From NCBI RefSeq assembly GCF_031846165.1, contig NZ_JAVRIE010000004.1, forward strand, positions 62,001 through 126,000: a DNA stretch of 64,000 nucleotides, written 5' to 3'. How positions within the stretch are numbered: the first letter of the stretch is position 1; the number at the start of each line of letters is the position of its first letter. This DNA comes from Glaciecola blandensis (GTDB lineage: Bacteria > Pseudomonadota > Gammaproteobacteria > Enterobacterales > Alteromonadaceae). Both the position numbers and the translations under genes were made by a program. The notes beneath the pieces were generated by a model. The model made no database searches. It was not told the DNA's origin and worked only from the letters and a program-made list of their open reading frames with translations. This document shows, one piece after another, positions 53,521 through 62,074 of this stretch.

Positions 53521-55728
53521 TTGCAAGTCGTTCAAGTCGCCATTCCAGTTCCCATGTACCAAGTATTTGATTACCGTATCGAAAGCGAAGATGTGGGGGA
53601 CATTATTGCGTGTCGAGTACTGGTTCCTTTCGGACCCCGAAAAGTGGTTGGTATTGTAATGGGGCACGCCGAACACGCGATTGTTGAAGAGAAGAAGCTC
53701 AAGTCGGTTATTGAAGTACTCGATAGCACGCCAGTTTGCTCTGCTAGCATGCGAGAGCTTGGAGAGTGGATGAGTCGATATTATCACTATCCAATTGGTG
53801 AGGTGTTACACACCTTATTACCCGCGGCACTAAGAAAACAAGCGAGTGGCAAAACGAAAGCTTCAGTTCAAACCGAGACCATGCTTTATTTGAGCGATGA
53901 AGCAAAAAATATTGATGACGTAGACCCTCGTTTATCGCGATCACAAAAACAACGAGCCCTCTTTCATTTTATTCTTGCGAGTGCAGAGCAAAAAGCACCT
54001 CTAAGCAAGGTGAAGGATGAGTTTAGTGCTTCTGTTGTCAAAGCGATGATTGAAAAAGACTTGTTAATTAAACGAGAAGAAGAGCTACAAGTCGGAGACT
54101 GGAAACAGTCAATACAAATAGCTGATAAACCTTTAGCTAATGTTGACCAATCTATTGCTATATCAAGTGTAAACGTGAGCAATGGTTTTGATACTTTCTT
54201 AATTGAAGGTGTGACTGGAAGTGGCAAGACAGAGGTTTATTTGCAAATCATCGAGCCACTGTTGTTAGAAGGTAAACAAATTTTAATTTTGGTGCCGGAA
54301 ATTGGCTTAACCCCGCAAACGGTTCAGCGCTTCGAAGATCGCTTTGGCATCCCAGTGGGCATGCTACATTCGAACTTGAATGATACTGAAAGGCTGACAG
54401 TTTGGCAGCAAGCTAGAGATGGCAATATTGGTATCGTTATCGGTACACGGTCTTCTATTTTCACTGAGTTGAAGAACCCAGGCATGATCATCGTCGATGA
54501 AGAGCACGATGAATCATTTAAGCAACAAGACAATCTGAAATATCATGCACGAGATATTGCTGTTTATCGCGCCAAACAGCTAAATATTCCCCTTGTCCTC
54601 GGCAGTGCAACTCCTTCACTCGAAAGTTTGCACAATGCGATTGAAAAGAAATACAAACATTTAGTTTTGCCTAACAGAGCCGGCAGTGCATCGATGCCAA
54701 GTCAGCGTTTAATGAATATCAAAGGCCAGCAGATGCAGTTTGGTATTGCGCAGGGCATGTTGGATAAAATGCGTGAACAATTGCAAGCAGGCAACCAAGT
54801 GATGGTGTTTGTTAATCGTAGGGGCTATGCGCCAGCCTTATTGTGCCACCAATGCGGACACGTAGAGTCTTGTCAGCGCTGCGATAACCCTATGACTGTG
54901 CATAAAAGCGTGAATAATTTGCAGTGCCATCGTTGTGCCGACACCCGATATTTGCCTAAACGCTGCCCGGAATGTGGTAGCGATGACGTGGATACTTTTG
55001 GGGTGGGCACTGAACAAATGCAAGCGGGTTTGGAGGAAATATTTGCAGAATACGATACTGTGCGAATCGATAGTGATACCGTAAGAGGAAAGGGTAAGTT
55101 AAACCGCCTTTTGCAGGACATCAATCAGAAGAAATACCAAGTGCTCGTAGGAACACAAATACTATCAAAAGGGCACCATTTTCCTGATGTTACGCTTGTA
55201 CTTATCGTCGACGTGGATAGTGCTCTATTTAGTGCTGATTTCCGTGCACCCGAAAAACTCGCTCAATTAATCACGCAGCTGTCTGGACGAGCAGGAAGAA
55301 GCGGAAAAGCGGGTGAGATGTGGCTGCAAACTCATTGTCCAGAGCACCCATTACTACAAGACTTAATTAACAATGGCTATAGTGACTTTGCTCGGTATGC
55401 ACTGCTAGAGCGGAAACATGCTGGATTGCCACCTTATGAACATCAAATATGTATTCGTAGCGAGTCTCACAAAAAAGGGCTAGCAATGGATTTTCTTAAG
55501 ATTTGTGCCGATACCTTTACGCAGTTTCAGCACGCCAAAGTCTTGGGGCCGTTTCCTGCTTTCATCGAGAAACGACAAGGTCGATTCCGGTTTGTGTTAA
55601 TCGTGCAGTCACCTTCTCGAAACTACCTGCAAAAAATAACCGAACAAGCGAACTTTGGTTTACAAACCTTGGCGATATCCCGCCAAGTGCGTTGGAGTAT
55701 TGATGTATCTCCCATTGATTTTAGTTAG
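53521..55728 (+). CDS. priA: Primosomal replication restart helicase PriA
   Basis: A 735-residue superfamily-2 DNA helicase that reloads the replisome at stalled forks. The N-terminal 3'-binding domain (1-105) is followed by Walker A GVTGSGKTEVYLQ (about 235), DEEH box VDEEHDESFKQQ, a Cys-rich zinc region (CHQCGHVESCQRC, CHRCADTRYLPKRCPEC) and helicase motif VI LSGRAGRSGKAGEM. The start codon is TTG with AAGGAG five bases upstream; E. coli PriA has 732 residues, so the length supports it. Confidence 0.97.
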   Translation: MQVVQVAIPVPMYQVFDYRIESEDVGDIIACRVLVPFGPRKVVGIVMGHAEHAIVEEKKLKSVIEVLDSTPVCSASMRELGEWMSRYYHYPIGEVLHTLLPAALRKQASGKTKASVQTETMLYLSDEAKNIDDVDPRLSRSQKQRALFHFILASAEQKAPLSKVKDEFSASVVKAMIEKDLLIKREEELQVGDWKQSIQIADKPLANVDQSIAISSVNVSNGFDTFLIEGVTGSGKTEVYLQIIEPLLLEGKQILILVPEIGLTPQTVQRFEDRFGIPVGMLHSNLNDTERLTVWQQARDGNIGIVIGTRSSIFTELKNPGMIIVDEEHDESFKQQDNLKYHARDIAVYRAKQLNIPLVLGSATPSLESLHNAIEKKYKHLVLPNRAGSASMPSQRLMNIKGQQMQFGIAQGMLDKMREQLQAGNQVMVFVNRRGYAPALLCHQCGHVESCQRCDNPMTVHKSVNNLQCHRCADTRYLPKRCPECGSDDVDTFGVGTEQMQAGLEEIFAEYDTVRIDSDTVRGKGKLNRLLQDINQKKYQVLVGTQILSKGHHFPDVTLVLIVDVDSALFSADFRAPEKLAQLITQLSGRAGRSGKAGEMWLQTHCPEHPLLQDLINNGYSDFARYALLERKHAGLPPYEHQICIRSESHKKGLAMDFLKICADTFTQFQHAKVLGPFPAFIEKRQGRFRFVLIVQSPSRNYLQKITEQANFGLQTLAISRQVRWSIDVSPIDFS

Positions 55729-55862
55729 ACGCTGATTAGAACGAAGCTTGCACAAAGAACCACCGAATGAATAAAATTTGCGAAATTAACGCGTTTTTCA
55801 GCGCAGAATTTTGTATAGTCTGCAATCCGACCAAAGCAATAAAGCGATATAATAAAAACAAT

Positions 55863-56474
55863 ATGGCGCAAAAAGATTACGTGGCCAGAAGCCAGAAAAA
55901 AAGAAAGCCTCCTGTTCGCAAAAAGGCTAAGCACAACGTCGCTTGGTTTAAAGTCGTTCTTGCCATTGCCGTTGTTGCAGCTTTCGTTGCGGGCCTTTGG
56001 ACTCTCAAAGATATGGATGTGGATGATAGCGAGGCTACAGACACAGTTGTTGAGTCGGCAGACGCAACGACCTCAGAAAAAGACACATCGCCTAACACTT
56101 ACACTAATCCGAACACTGATTTGGATGAAAAAGAGATTTTGCCTGAAATGGGTGAAGAAGAGTGGGAGTTCATCGAAGGCTTGCCGGAGTATGCAGTTGA
56201 GGTGGAAGTGGGTGAGATGCCGGGAGCTGATAAGCGTTATTTTTTGCAGTGCGGTTCATTTAGAGAAAAGTCGCGGGCTGAAGAATTGAAGGCTAAAATT
56301 GCGTTCCAAGGCTATGAGTCACAAGTTCGTCGCACTGTGGGAGAAAATGGGGTTTGGTATAAAGTGGTAATAAGTCCTCTAGAATCGAAAAGGATGGCGA
56401 ATAGTATTAGCAACAAGTTGAAAAAAAGAGCTGGTGTTCGTAATTGTCAATATAGGGAATTGAAGTCAGATTAA
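55863..56474 (+). CDS. ftsN: Cell division protein FtsN (SPOR-domain)
   Basis: A bitopic protein of about 203 residues: a basic cytoplasmic N-terminus (AQKDYVARSQKKRKPPVRKK), a membrane helix (about 28-46), an acidic Thr/Asp-rich periplasmic linker and a C-terminal SPOR domain (about 127-200; YFLQCGSFREKSRAEELKAK) that binds denuded septal glycan. It triggers septal synthesis through FtsA/FtsQLB. It is shorter than E. coli FtsN (319). The frame extends to 55767, but homology starts at 55863. It lies between priA and hslV as usual. Confidence 0.93.
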   Translation: MAQKDYVARSQKKRKPPVRKKAKHNVAWFKVVLAIAVVAAFVAGLWTLKDMDVDDSEATDTVVESADATTSEKDTSPNTYTNPNTDLDEKEILPEMGEEEWEFIEGLPEYAVEVEVGEMPGADKRYFLQCGSFREKSRAEELKAKIAFQGYESQVRRTVGENGVWYKVVISPLESKRMANSISNKLKKRAGVRNCQYRELKSD

Positions 56475-56476
56475 CG

Positions 56477-56506
56477 CTTGAAAAAAAATGATACTCCCCC
56501 ACATAT
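56477..56506 (+). promoter_or_regulatory. Sigma-32 heat-shock promoter of hslVU
   Basis: CTTGAAA (56477-56483) is separated by 13 bases from CCCCACAT (56497-56504). This closely resembles the RpoH consensus CTTGAA-N13-17-CCCCATnT, and lies 45 bases before hslV. Confidence 0.8.
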
Positions 56507-56548
56507 ACTCGACAAGAAAATGTCATCGGTATTTCAGTAGGAGTTTAC

Positions 56549-57073
56549 ATGACAACGATCGTTTCAATCCGTCGCAATAATCAAGTCGTCATCGCGGGCG
56601 ACGGACAGGTATCACTCGGGAATACCGTTATGAAGGGGAATGCTCGCAAAGTGCGTCGTTTATATCACGACAAGGTCTTGGCAGGTTTTGCGGGTGGCAC
56701 CGCAGATGCATTCACACTGTTTGAGCGTTTTGAATCTAAGCTCGAAATGCATCAAGGGCATCTAACCAAAGCGGCGGTGGAACTCGCCAAAGATTGGCGT
56801 ACTGATCGCATGCTGAGAAAGCTTGAAGCATTGCTTGCTGTCGCTGATCATACTGCATCCTTGATCATTACCGGTAATGGCGATGTTATCCAACCAGAAC
56901 AAGATTTGATTGCTATTGGCTCAGGTGGCCCATTCGCACAAGCCGCTGCAACAGCACTGCTCGGCAACACCGAGCTTGGCGCACAAGAAATCGCAGAAAA
57001 AAGTTTAACGATTGCTGGCGATATTTGTGTGTATACCAATCAAAATCAGACTATCGAAACCCTCGATTACTAA
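56549..57073 (+). CDS. hslV: ATP-dependent protease subunit HslV (ClpQ)
   Basis: A 174-residue proteasome-beta-like peptidase. After Met removal the catalytic Thr is the first residue (MTTIVSIRR); GDGQVSLGNTVMKGNARKVRRL and the C-terminal HslU-contact are present. It forms a double hexamer and degrades proteins unfolded by HslU. AGGAG precedes the ATG, and a heat-shock promoter lies upstream. It is 71 bases before hslU. Confidence 0.98.
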   Translation: MTTIVSIRRNNQVVIAGDGQVSLGNTVMKGNARKVRRLYHDKVLAGFAGGTADAFTLFERFESKLEMHQGHLTKAAVELAKDWRTDRMLRKLEALLAVADHTASLIITGNGDVIQPEQDLIAIGSGGPFAQAAATALLGNTELGAQEIAEKSLTIAGDICVYTNQNQTIETLDY

Positions 57074-57144
57074 TTCATAAATTCAATCTTTCTGTGGCGC
57101 TCATGTAAGTTTGCCGTGAAGAAATAGAGCAAAGGTAAAAGATT

Positions 57145-58473
57145 ATGTCAGAAATGACTCCTAGAGAAATTGTTCATGCACTAGACCGCCACATTATTGG
57201 CCAGTCTGATGCCAAAAAGGCGGTCTCTATCGCGCTAAGAAATCGCTGGAGAAGAATGCAATTAGAGCCTGAGTTACGTCAAGAGGTCACGCCTAAAAAC
57301 ATTCTAATGATAGGTCCAACAGGTGTGGGTAAAACAGAAATTGCCAGACGTTTAGCTAAGCTGGCAAATGCACCTTTCATCAAAGTGGAAGCCACTAAAT
57401 TTACTGAAGTTGGCTATGTCGGAAAAGAAGTAGAAACTATCATTCGCGATCTTGCTGACATTGCCGTGAAGATGACAAAAGAACAAGCGTCGAAAAAAGT
57501 AAAATATCGTGCTGAAGAAGCAGCAGAAGACCGTATTCTTGATATCTTGTTGCCGCCAGCACAAAGTGTCAGCGGCGAAAGGGAAGAGCCTCAAGATAAG
57601 GGCACTCGCCAAGTTTTTCGCAAAAAGCTGCGCGAAGGCCAATTGGATGATAAAGAAATTGAAGTTGATGTGAGTCTACCGCAGGTCGGTGTTGAGATTA
57701 TGGCTCCTCCTGGCATGGAAGAAATGACAAACCAACTTCAAGGGATGTTTCAAAATCTGTCTGGCGACCAAAAGAAAAAGAAAAAGTTAAAAATTAAAGA
57801 AGCGTTCAAATTTTTGGTGGAAGAAGAGTCAGCAAAACTTGTTAACCAAGAAGATTTAAAAGAAACGGCTATTGAGTCTTTGGAACAAAATGGCATTGTT
57901 TTTATAGATGAAATTGACAAGATTTGTAAGCGCGAAGGTAATCAATCAGGTGATGTATCTCGTGAGGGCGTGCAACGCGATCTGTTACCTCTAGTTGAGG
58001 GGTCTACGGTGTCTACAAAGCATGGCATGGTAAAAACCGACCATATTTTATTTATTGCTTCTGGTGCATTCCAAATGGCGAAACCTTCGGACCTTATCCC
58101 TGAGTTACAAGGTCGCTTGCCAATACGTGTTGAGCTTTCTGCATTAAGAGTCGAAGACTTTGTGCGTATTTTGACTGAGCCAAATGCGTCATTGACTCAG
58201 CAATATAAAGCACTGCTTAAAACTGAAGGAGTAGACGTGGAATTTGCTGAGTCAGGCATTCAACGTATCGCTGAAGTTGCTTGGCAAGTGAATGAAAAGA
58301 CTGAAAACATTGGTGCACGACGCTTGTACACGGTGCTAGAAAGACTAATGGAAGAGATTTCATTTGAGGCTAGCGACAAAGCTGGCGAATCTTTACTGGT
58401 AGACAAAGAATATGTGAATCAGCATTTAGAAACTTTGGCAGATAATGAAGACTTAAGCCGATTTATATTGTAG
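57145..58473 (+). CDS. hslU: ATP-dependent protease ATPase subunit HslU (ClpY)
   Basis: A 442-residue AAA+ unfoldase, close to E. coli HslU (443). The N-terminus MSEMTPREIVHALDRHIIGQ, Walker A GPTGVGKTEIARRL (about 58), pore loop GYVGKEVE, the intermediate I-domain (about 110-240), Walker B NGIVFIDEIDKI and the C-terminal LSRFIL that opens HslV are all intact. It is co-transcribed with hslV. Confidence 0.99.
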   Translation: MSEMTPREIVHALDRHIIGQSDAKKAVSIALRNRWRRMQLEPELRQEVTPKNILMIGPTGVGKTEIARRLAKLANAPFIKVEATKFTEVGYVGKEVETIIRDLADIAVKMTKEQASKKVKYRAEEAAEDRILDILLPPAQSVSGEREEPQDKGTRQVFRKKLREGQLDDKEIEVDVSLPQVGVEIMAPPGMEEMTNQLQGMFQNLSGDQKKKKKLKIKEAFKFLVEEESAKLVNQEDLKETAIESLEQNGIVFIDEIDKICKREGNQSGDVSREGVQRDLLPLVEGSTVSTKHGMVKTDHILFIASGAFQMAKPSDLIPELQGRLPIRVELSALRVEDFVRILTEPNASLTQQYKALLKTEGVDVEFAESGIQRIAEVAWQVNEKTENIGARRLYTVLERLMEEISFEASDKAGESLLVDKEYVNQHLETLADNEDLSRFIL

Positions 58474-58611
58474 TATACAAAACATAACGTAAGTCTTCGG
58501 TTTTATACCTTAATAGCGAATTAGGCAAGTCCTTGTTCTAAATAAGATTATAAACCGCTCAAGGTCTAGTCAACCCTGAGGAGCAAGTCGCGTTTAAATA
58601 TTTGATGCAAG

Positions 58612-58640
58612 CCCCAATTACTCCGGTTTTTGGGGTTTTG
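58612..58640 (+). terminator. Probable terminator downstream of hslU
   Basis: CCCCAA and TTGGGG can pair around a 13-base loop, followed by TTTTG. It is moderate in strength and lies 140 bases past the hslU stop. Confidence 0.45.
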
Positions 58641-58715
58641 TGTTTCTAGAGTATAATAAACGTCCATTTGGCGACACTTTATAGACTTATCCCTCGAAAA
58701 TGCATCATGCTATGT

Positions 58716-59672
58716 TTAGTGTCTGCTTAACAGTAGTTTCATTAGCGCCTTGGTGATTGGATAGGAAGTGAGTCTTTCAAACCCGATGAACATGGGCGCC
58801 GGGTTGGCTTCTAAAAACACCAGTTCACCGTTCTTCCGTCGTATCCAATCTATTGCTGTCCACTGCATATCAAAGCTTATTCGTATCTTTTGTGCAAGTG
58901 ACTCCTCCTGCTCGCTAAGCTGAATGCGATGGACTATTTGTTCTTCCGCGCTTTGCAAACGAAAATCTAAAAGTTTCGTTTCAATAAGGCCACTAAAGAC
59001 CTCTTCACCAATGACATAAGTGCGAATGTTTTGACCAAGTATTTTTTCTTGCAGCGTGAAAGGGAAGCCTTTTATCAAATCAACATTAGTGCAACTTTCC
59101 GTTATCAGGGTTTGTGGGTCGTGTTGAACATCAAAAGCATGAGTCATGTATCCCGCGTGAACAGGTTTAGTAATGCAACTTTGACTTGAAGCTGAACGGA
59201 CAGACCCATGGGGTAATACATTGCTTATTTGAGTTTTCGGTATTACTGCACCCAATGCTTTTGCTTTTTCCAATTGAATTGGCTTCGTTTTATGCAGTTG
59301 AAATGCTTGCCATGAGTTGCACCAATGGATTCGTGAGAAATTTAAGAGGGTTTGTAAACTGCAGTTCAATTCTTGCTGGTATAGCCGTTCATTGAAGTCT
59401 GTAATCTCTATATTACGAGGGAGCGAGGCATTTTCTTTGGGCAATTCGGGCACGTTTATTTGGCCCCAAAAGGCACTGCTAAATTTGCTTAAAGCGACGG
59501 TTCGAAAGCCATTATTTATGAAACCATCATTACGGTTTGGGCAGTACGAAAATGAGTAATCTTTAAATAGACGTTGCGAGTCGAGAATAAAATAATCCTG
59601 CTCGATTTTTGCCATTTCACTACTGAGGTGTCGTATGCTTTCATTGCCAGGAGTCCCTAAGAGTAAGATCAT
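58716..59672 (-). CDS. ATP-grasp peptide ligase (graspetide/microviridin-type maturase)
   Basis: A 318-residue ATP-grasp enzyme resembling MvdD/MvdC and marinostatin-type RiPP ligases, which join Asp/Glu side chains to Thr/Ser (ester) or Lys (amide) in a precursor. Visible are the preATP-grasp domain (1-120), SWQAFQLHKTKPIQLEKAKA with GAVIPKTQISN, an ATP-binding Lys in ITKPVHAG, the segment TLQEKILGQNIRTYVIGEEVFSG, and the metal-binding C-terminus WTAIDWIRRKNGELVFLEANPAP. It is encoded 65 bases downstream of a double-glycine precursor gene on the same strand. It is distinct from RimK or D-Ala ligases by the W-NS-W and IPKTQISN segments. The bond type formed is inference. No peptidase or transporter follows. 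Confidence 0.8.
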   Translation of the reverse strand: MILLLGTPGNESIRHLSSEMAKIEQDYFILDSQRLFKDYSFSYCPNRNDGFINNGFRTVALSKFSSAFWGQINVPELPKENASLPRNIEITDFNERLYQQELNCSLQTLLNFSRIHWCNSWQAFQLHKTKPIQLEKAKALGAVIPKTQISNVLPHGSVRSASSQSCITKPVHAGYMTHAFDVQHDPQTLITESCTNVDLIKGFPFTLQEKILGQNIRTYVIGEEVFSGLIETKLLDFRLQSAEEQIVHRIQLSEQEESLAQKIRISFDMQWTAIDWIRRKNGELVFLEANPAPMFIGFERLTSYPITKALMKLLLSRH

Positions 59673-59695
59673 AGTTTATTCCATGAAGTGAAGGT

Positions 59696-59726
59696 GGCAG
59701 CTCAACCAGAAAGAACGGGAGCTGCC
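59696..59726 (-). other. Intercistronic hairpin between RiPP precursor and ligase
   Basis: GGCAGCTC and GAGCTGCC form a perfect 8-bp GC-rich stem with a 15-base loop, in the 65-base gap. There is no U-run. It probably protects the precursor mRNA 3' end or attenuates ligase expression, giving precursor in excess. Confidence 0.6.
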
Positions 59727-59737
59727 AAATACTAGGC

Positions 59738-59953
59738 TCAAAAGGTAGGTAATATTCCGCCATTTTCATTTTTGCCGAGTGTTATAAATGGCATTGGGAT
59801 TTTTCCCTGTTCATTGATACCAATGGTATCTAGCCCGTCTTGAAAGGTCGAAACGGGGAAGCCTGTTGTATTGATGCCGGAACGAACATTCGCTCCTCCA
59901 CTAACCTGTTTCAATTCTGACTTTTTAAGGATTTGCATAGTAGTTGATGTCAT
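59738..59953 (-). CDS. RiPP precursor peptide with double-glycine leader (graspetide-like)
   Basis: A 71-residue peptide. The start at 59953 is fixed by GGAG six bases upstream; in-frame upstream starts at 59971 and 60019 lack one. The leader (1-20) is MTSTTMQILKKSELKQVSGG, matching the double-glycine pattern of bacteriocin/RiPP leaders cut by C39 peptidases. The 51-residue core starts ANVRSGINTTGF, has no Cys, and alternates acceptors (Thr29, Thr30, Ser35, Thr36, Thr43, Lys51, Thr58, Lys61) with donors (Asp39, Asp42, Glu48, Glu63), suitable for omega-ester or omega-amide crosslinks. It directly precedes the ATP-grasp ligase. The product is unknown; a bacteriocin, protease inhibitor or signal are all possible. 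Confidence 0.7.
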   Translation of the reverse strand: MTSTTMQILKKSELKQVSGGANVRSGINTTGFPVSTFQDGLDTIGINEQGKIPMPFITLGKNENGGILPTF

Positions 59954-60285
59954 ACTTATCTCCGATTTCATTTTTAAAAGTATTGCTGCGTAAGTTGTTA
60001 GGTGATAAGTGAGCGCCAAAGGCCAGTCTTTAAGATAGCCTGAGTCGTCACCGTCCTTGGTTTTACATCCGTTTCCTTAACAGACGCGTTCATCTTATAT
60101 TCATGGCTGCTGTGGTACTACTGTACCCTAGGATTGTTCTTTTATTTCCTGATGAATAACTGGCCTAAAGTCTTGCCCACGAAGCGAAATAAAAGGACAA
60201 TACGTGATCTCGTAGTCGGGGCATATGTCAGTCTTTTAAATGCATTCGATGTGCTTGCGGAAAATATCTTTATAGGGAGTAGGTT
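59954..60285. promoter_or_regulatory. Divergent region RiPP precursor / tamA
   Basis: About 330 bases with promoters for both directions, not confidently placed. It contains short chance ORFs only. The tamA ribosome site GGGAG (60275-60279) lies at its right edge. Confidence 0.35.
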
Positions 60286-62073
60286 ATTTCATTTTCATTT
60301 AGTAATAGAGTCTTAGTTTTCCTCTTTTACTCATTTATCTTCAGCACCGTTGCGTTCTCTAGTCATGCAAAATGGAAAGTAGAGGGCTTGGATTCTGGTA
60401 TCGCCGAAAATGTAAAACTTCATCTTAATAGCGTCACTTTTCCTGACAACGAGTATGAACTAGCGCAATTTGAAGAACGCGTGCGCGAGCTCACGACGAC
60501 AGCGCTGAGGGCTTATTCCTACTACAAAGCCGATGTTCAGATAGAAAACTTGAACAAAGCCGCATTCGAAGATGAAGGCGTTTTGATTAAAGTGACCTTG
60601 GGCGAAAAGGTGAAGGTGTCGAGTGTGCAGTTAGATGTTGATCAAGCGAGTACTCAGACAGCCCACTTTCCAGAAGAACTAAAGCAAGTTTTACAGAACT
60701 TTCAAGCAATGCAGGGTTTGCCCCTAGATCAATCCAAGTATGACGGCCTGAAGTCTCGCTTACAGTCCTTTGCTTTAATTTTTGGTTATTTTGATTTCAA
60801 GCTGAATCAACATCAAATCAAGATTAATTTAGCTAAAAACCAAGCTGAAGTCAGATGGGACTTGCGTTTCGGTGAGCGGCACAAGTTTGGTAAGCTGGAC
60901 TATTTAACTGAAGACAAAGGCAGCTCGCTCGTTGAAGCTGTTATGCCATACAAAAAGGGTGATTATTTTAATCAACAGTTGCTAGGTGAATTTACTCAAT
61001 CGGTGAGACAAACTGGCTACTATGAAAGTGTGGTCATTAGAGCAAACCTCGATGCAATGACGCCACAACAGAAAGCAGAAAAAGTCGTCCCCATAGAGGC
61101 ATTACTAAGAACCAAACCGAGAGACACCTATCAATTTGGTATTGGCGCTTCTACAGATTCAGGCCCCAGAATTACCATGAATTGGAAACGCCCTTGGGTA
61201 AATTTGAGAGGGCATAGCCTATCTTCAGAACTGTATTTCTCTGCACCGAAGAAAACCATTGCCTTGGGTTACACGATCCCAATGGCAAATCCATTGAACG
61301 ACTTTTTTAAAGTTCAGGTGGGTGTTCAGCAGTTAAATGAAGAGCAAAGAGACAGTGAGAACTATACTTTAGCGGCGCAGCGACAGTTTGGTGCCAAGCA
61401 GGAAAATGATTGGGATAAAATTGTATTTTTGCGCTATGAGTATGAGCGCTTCGTCCAAGGGATAGATGAAGAGCAGTCAACGCAACTATTGTTGCCAGGT
61501 ATCACATTGAACCGGGTTAGGAAGCGCGGAGAGTTATTTATCGATTGGGGGGACAGGCAACAGTTCACCGTAGAGTCGGCCTCTGATCGAGTTATTTCTG
61601 ATATTAATGTCCTTAGACTGACTGCGCGCACCAAGTGGATTCGAACTTACGGCAAACATCGCTTTATTTTGCGCGGTGATGTCGGTGCTATTGTGACCAA
61701 CGACTTTGAACGAGTGCCGTCGAGTATGCGATTTTTTGCCGGTGGTGACCAAAGTATCCGCGGCTTTTCACTAAACAGCTTAAGTGAAAAAAGAATTGAT
61801 GAAGCGACCGGCCTCCCGGAGTTGGTTGGTGCTAGGTTCTTGTCAGTCGCCAGCACTGAATACGCATACCAATTATATGATGACTGGCGAGCAGCCGTAT
61901 TTGTTGATGCAGGCAGTGCTGATGATGATTTCGGTAAATCACCGGCCTATGGCGTAGGTGCAGGCGCACACTGGTTGTCCCCAATTGGTACTGTGCGTTT
62001 GTATGTCGCTCGTGGCTTTACAGACGAAGAAAACACATGGCGCTTACACCTCATTATTGGACCGGGGATTTAG
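60286..62073 (+). CDS. tamA: Translocation and assembly module TamA (Omp85 family)
   Basis: A protein of about 595 residues: signal peptide (FLFYSFIFSTVAFSSHA, cleaved before KWKVEGL), three POTRA domains (to about 265) and a 16-strand Omp85 barrel with the lid-loop motif FFAGGDQSIRGF and the C-terminal IGTVRLYVARGF...LIIGPGI. With TamB it helps insert outer-membrane proteins and move phospholipids. No ATG, GTG or TTG exists between the upstream stop at 60280 and the signal peptide. The only suitable start is ATT at 60286, six bases after GGGAG. A start at TTG 60388 would remove the signal peptide and part of POTRA1. It is followed by tamB after one base. Confidence 0.9.
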   Translation: MSFSFSNRVLVFLFYSFIFSTVAFSSHAKWKVEGLDSGIAENVKLHLNSVTFPDNEYELAQFEERVRELTTTALRAYSYYKADVQIENLNKAAFEDEGVLIKVTLGEKVKVSSVQLDVDQASTQTAHFPEELKQVLQNFQAMQGLPLDQSKYDGLKSRLQSFALIFGYFDFKLNQHQIKINLAKNQAEVRWDLRFGERHKFGKLDYLTEDKGSSLVEAVMPYKKGDYFNQQLLGEFTQSVRQTGYYESVVIRANLDAMTPQQKAEKVVPIEALLRTKPRDTYQFGIGASTDSGPRITMNWKRPWVNLRGHSLSSELYFSAPKKTIALGYTIPMANPLNDFFKVQVGVQQLNEEQRDSENYTLAAQRQFGAKQENDWDKIVFLRYEYERFVQGIDEEQSTQLLLPGITLNRVRKRGELFIDWGDRQQFTVESASDRVISDINVLRLTARTKWIRTYGKHRFILRGDVGAIVTNDFERVPSSMRFFAGGDQSIRGFSLNSLSEKRIDEATGLPELVGARFLSVASTEYAYQLYDDWRAAVFVDAGSADDDFGKSPAYGVGAGAHWLSPIGTVRLYVARGFTDEENTWRLHLIIGPGI

Positions 62074-62074
62074 C

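Noticed and set aside
60134..60316. 60-residue ORF upstream of tamA
   Set aside because: No ribosome site, overlaps the tamA signal-peptide region in another frame, and resembles no known peptide; considered as a second RiPP precursor, but it lacks a leader motif.
60388..62073. TTG at 60388 as tamA start
   Set aside because: It would lack a signal peptide and the start of POTRA1, and has no spaced ribosome site, while a good signal peptide is encoded just upstream in frame.
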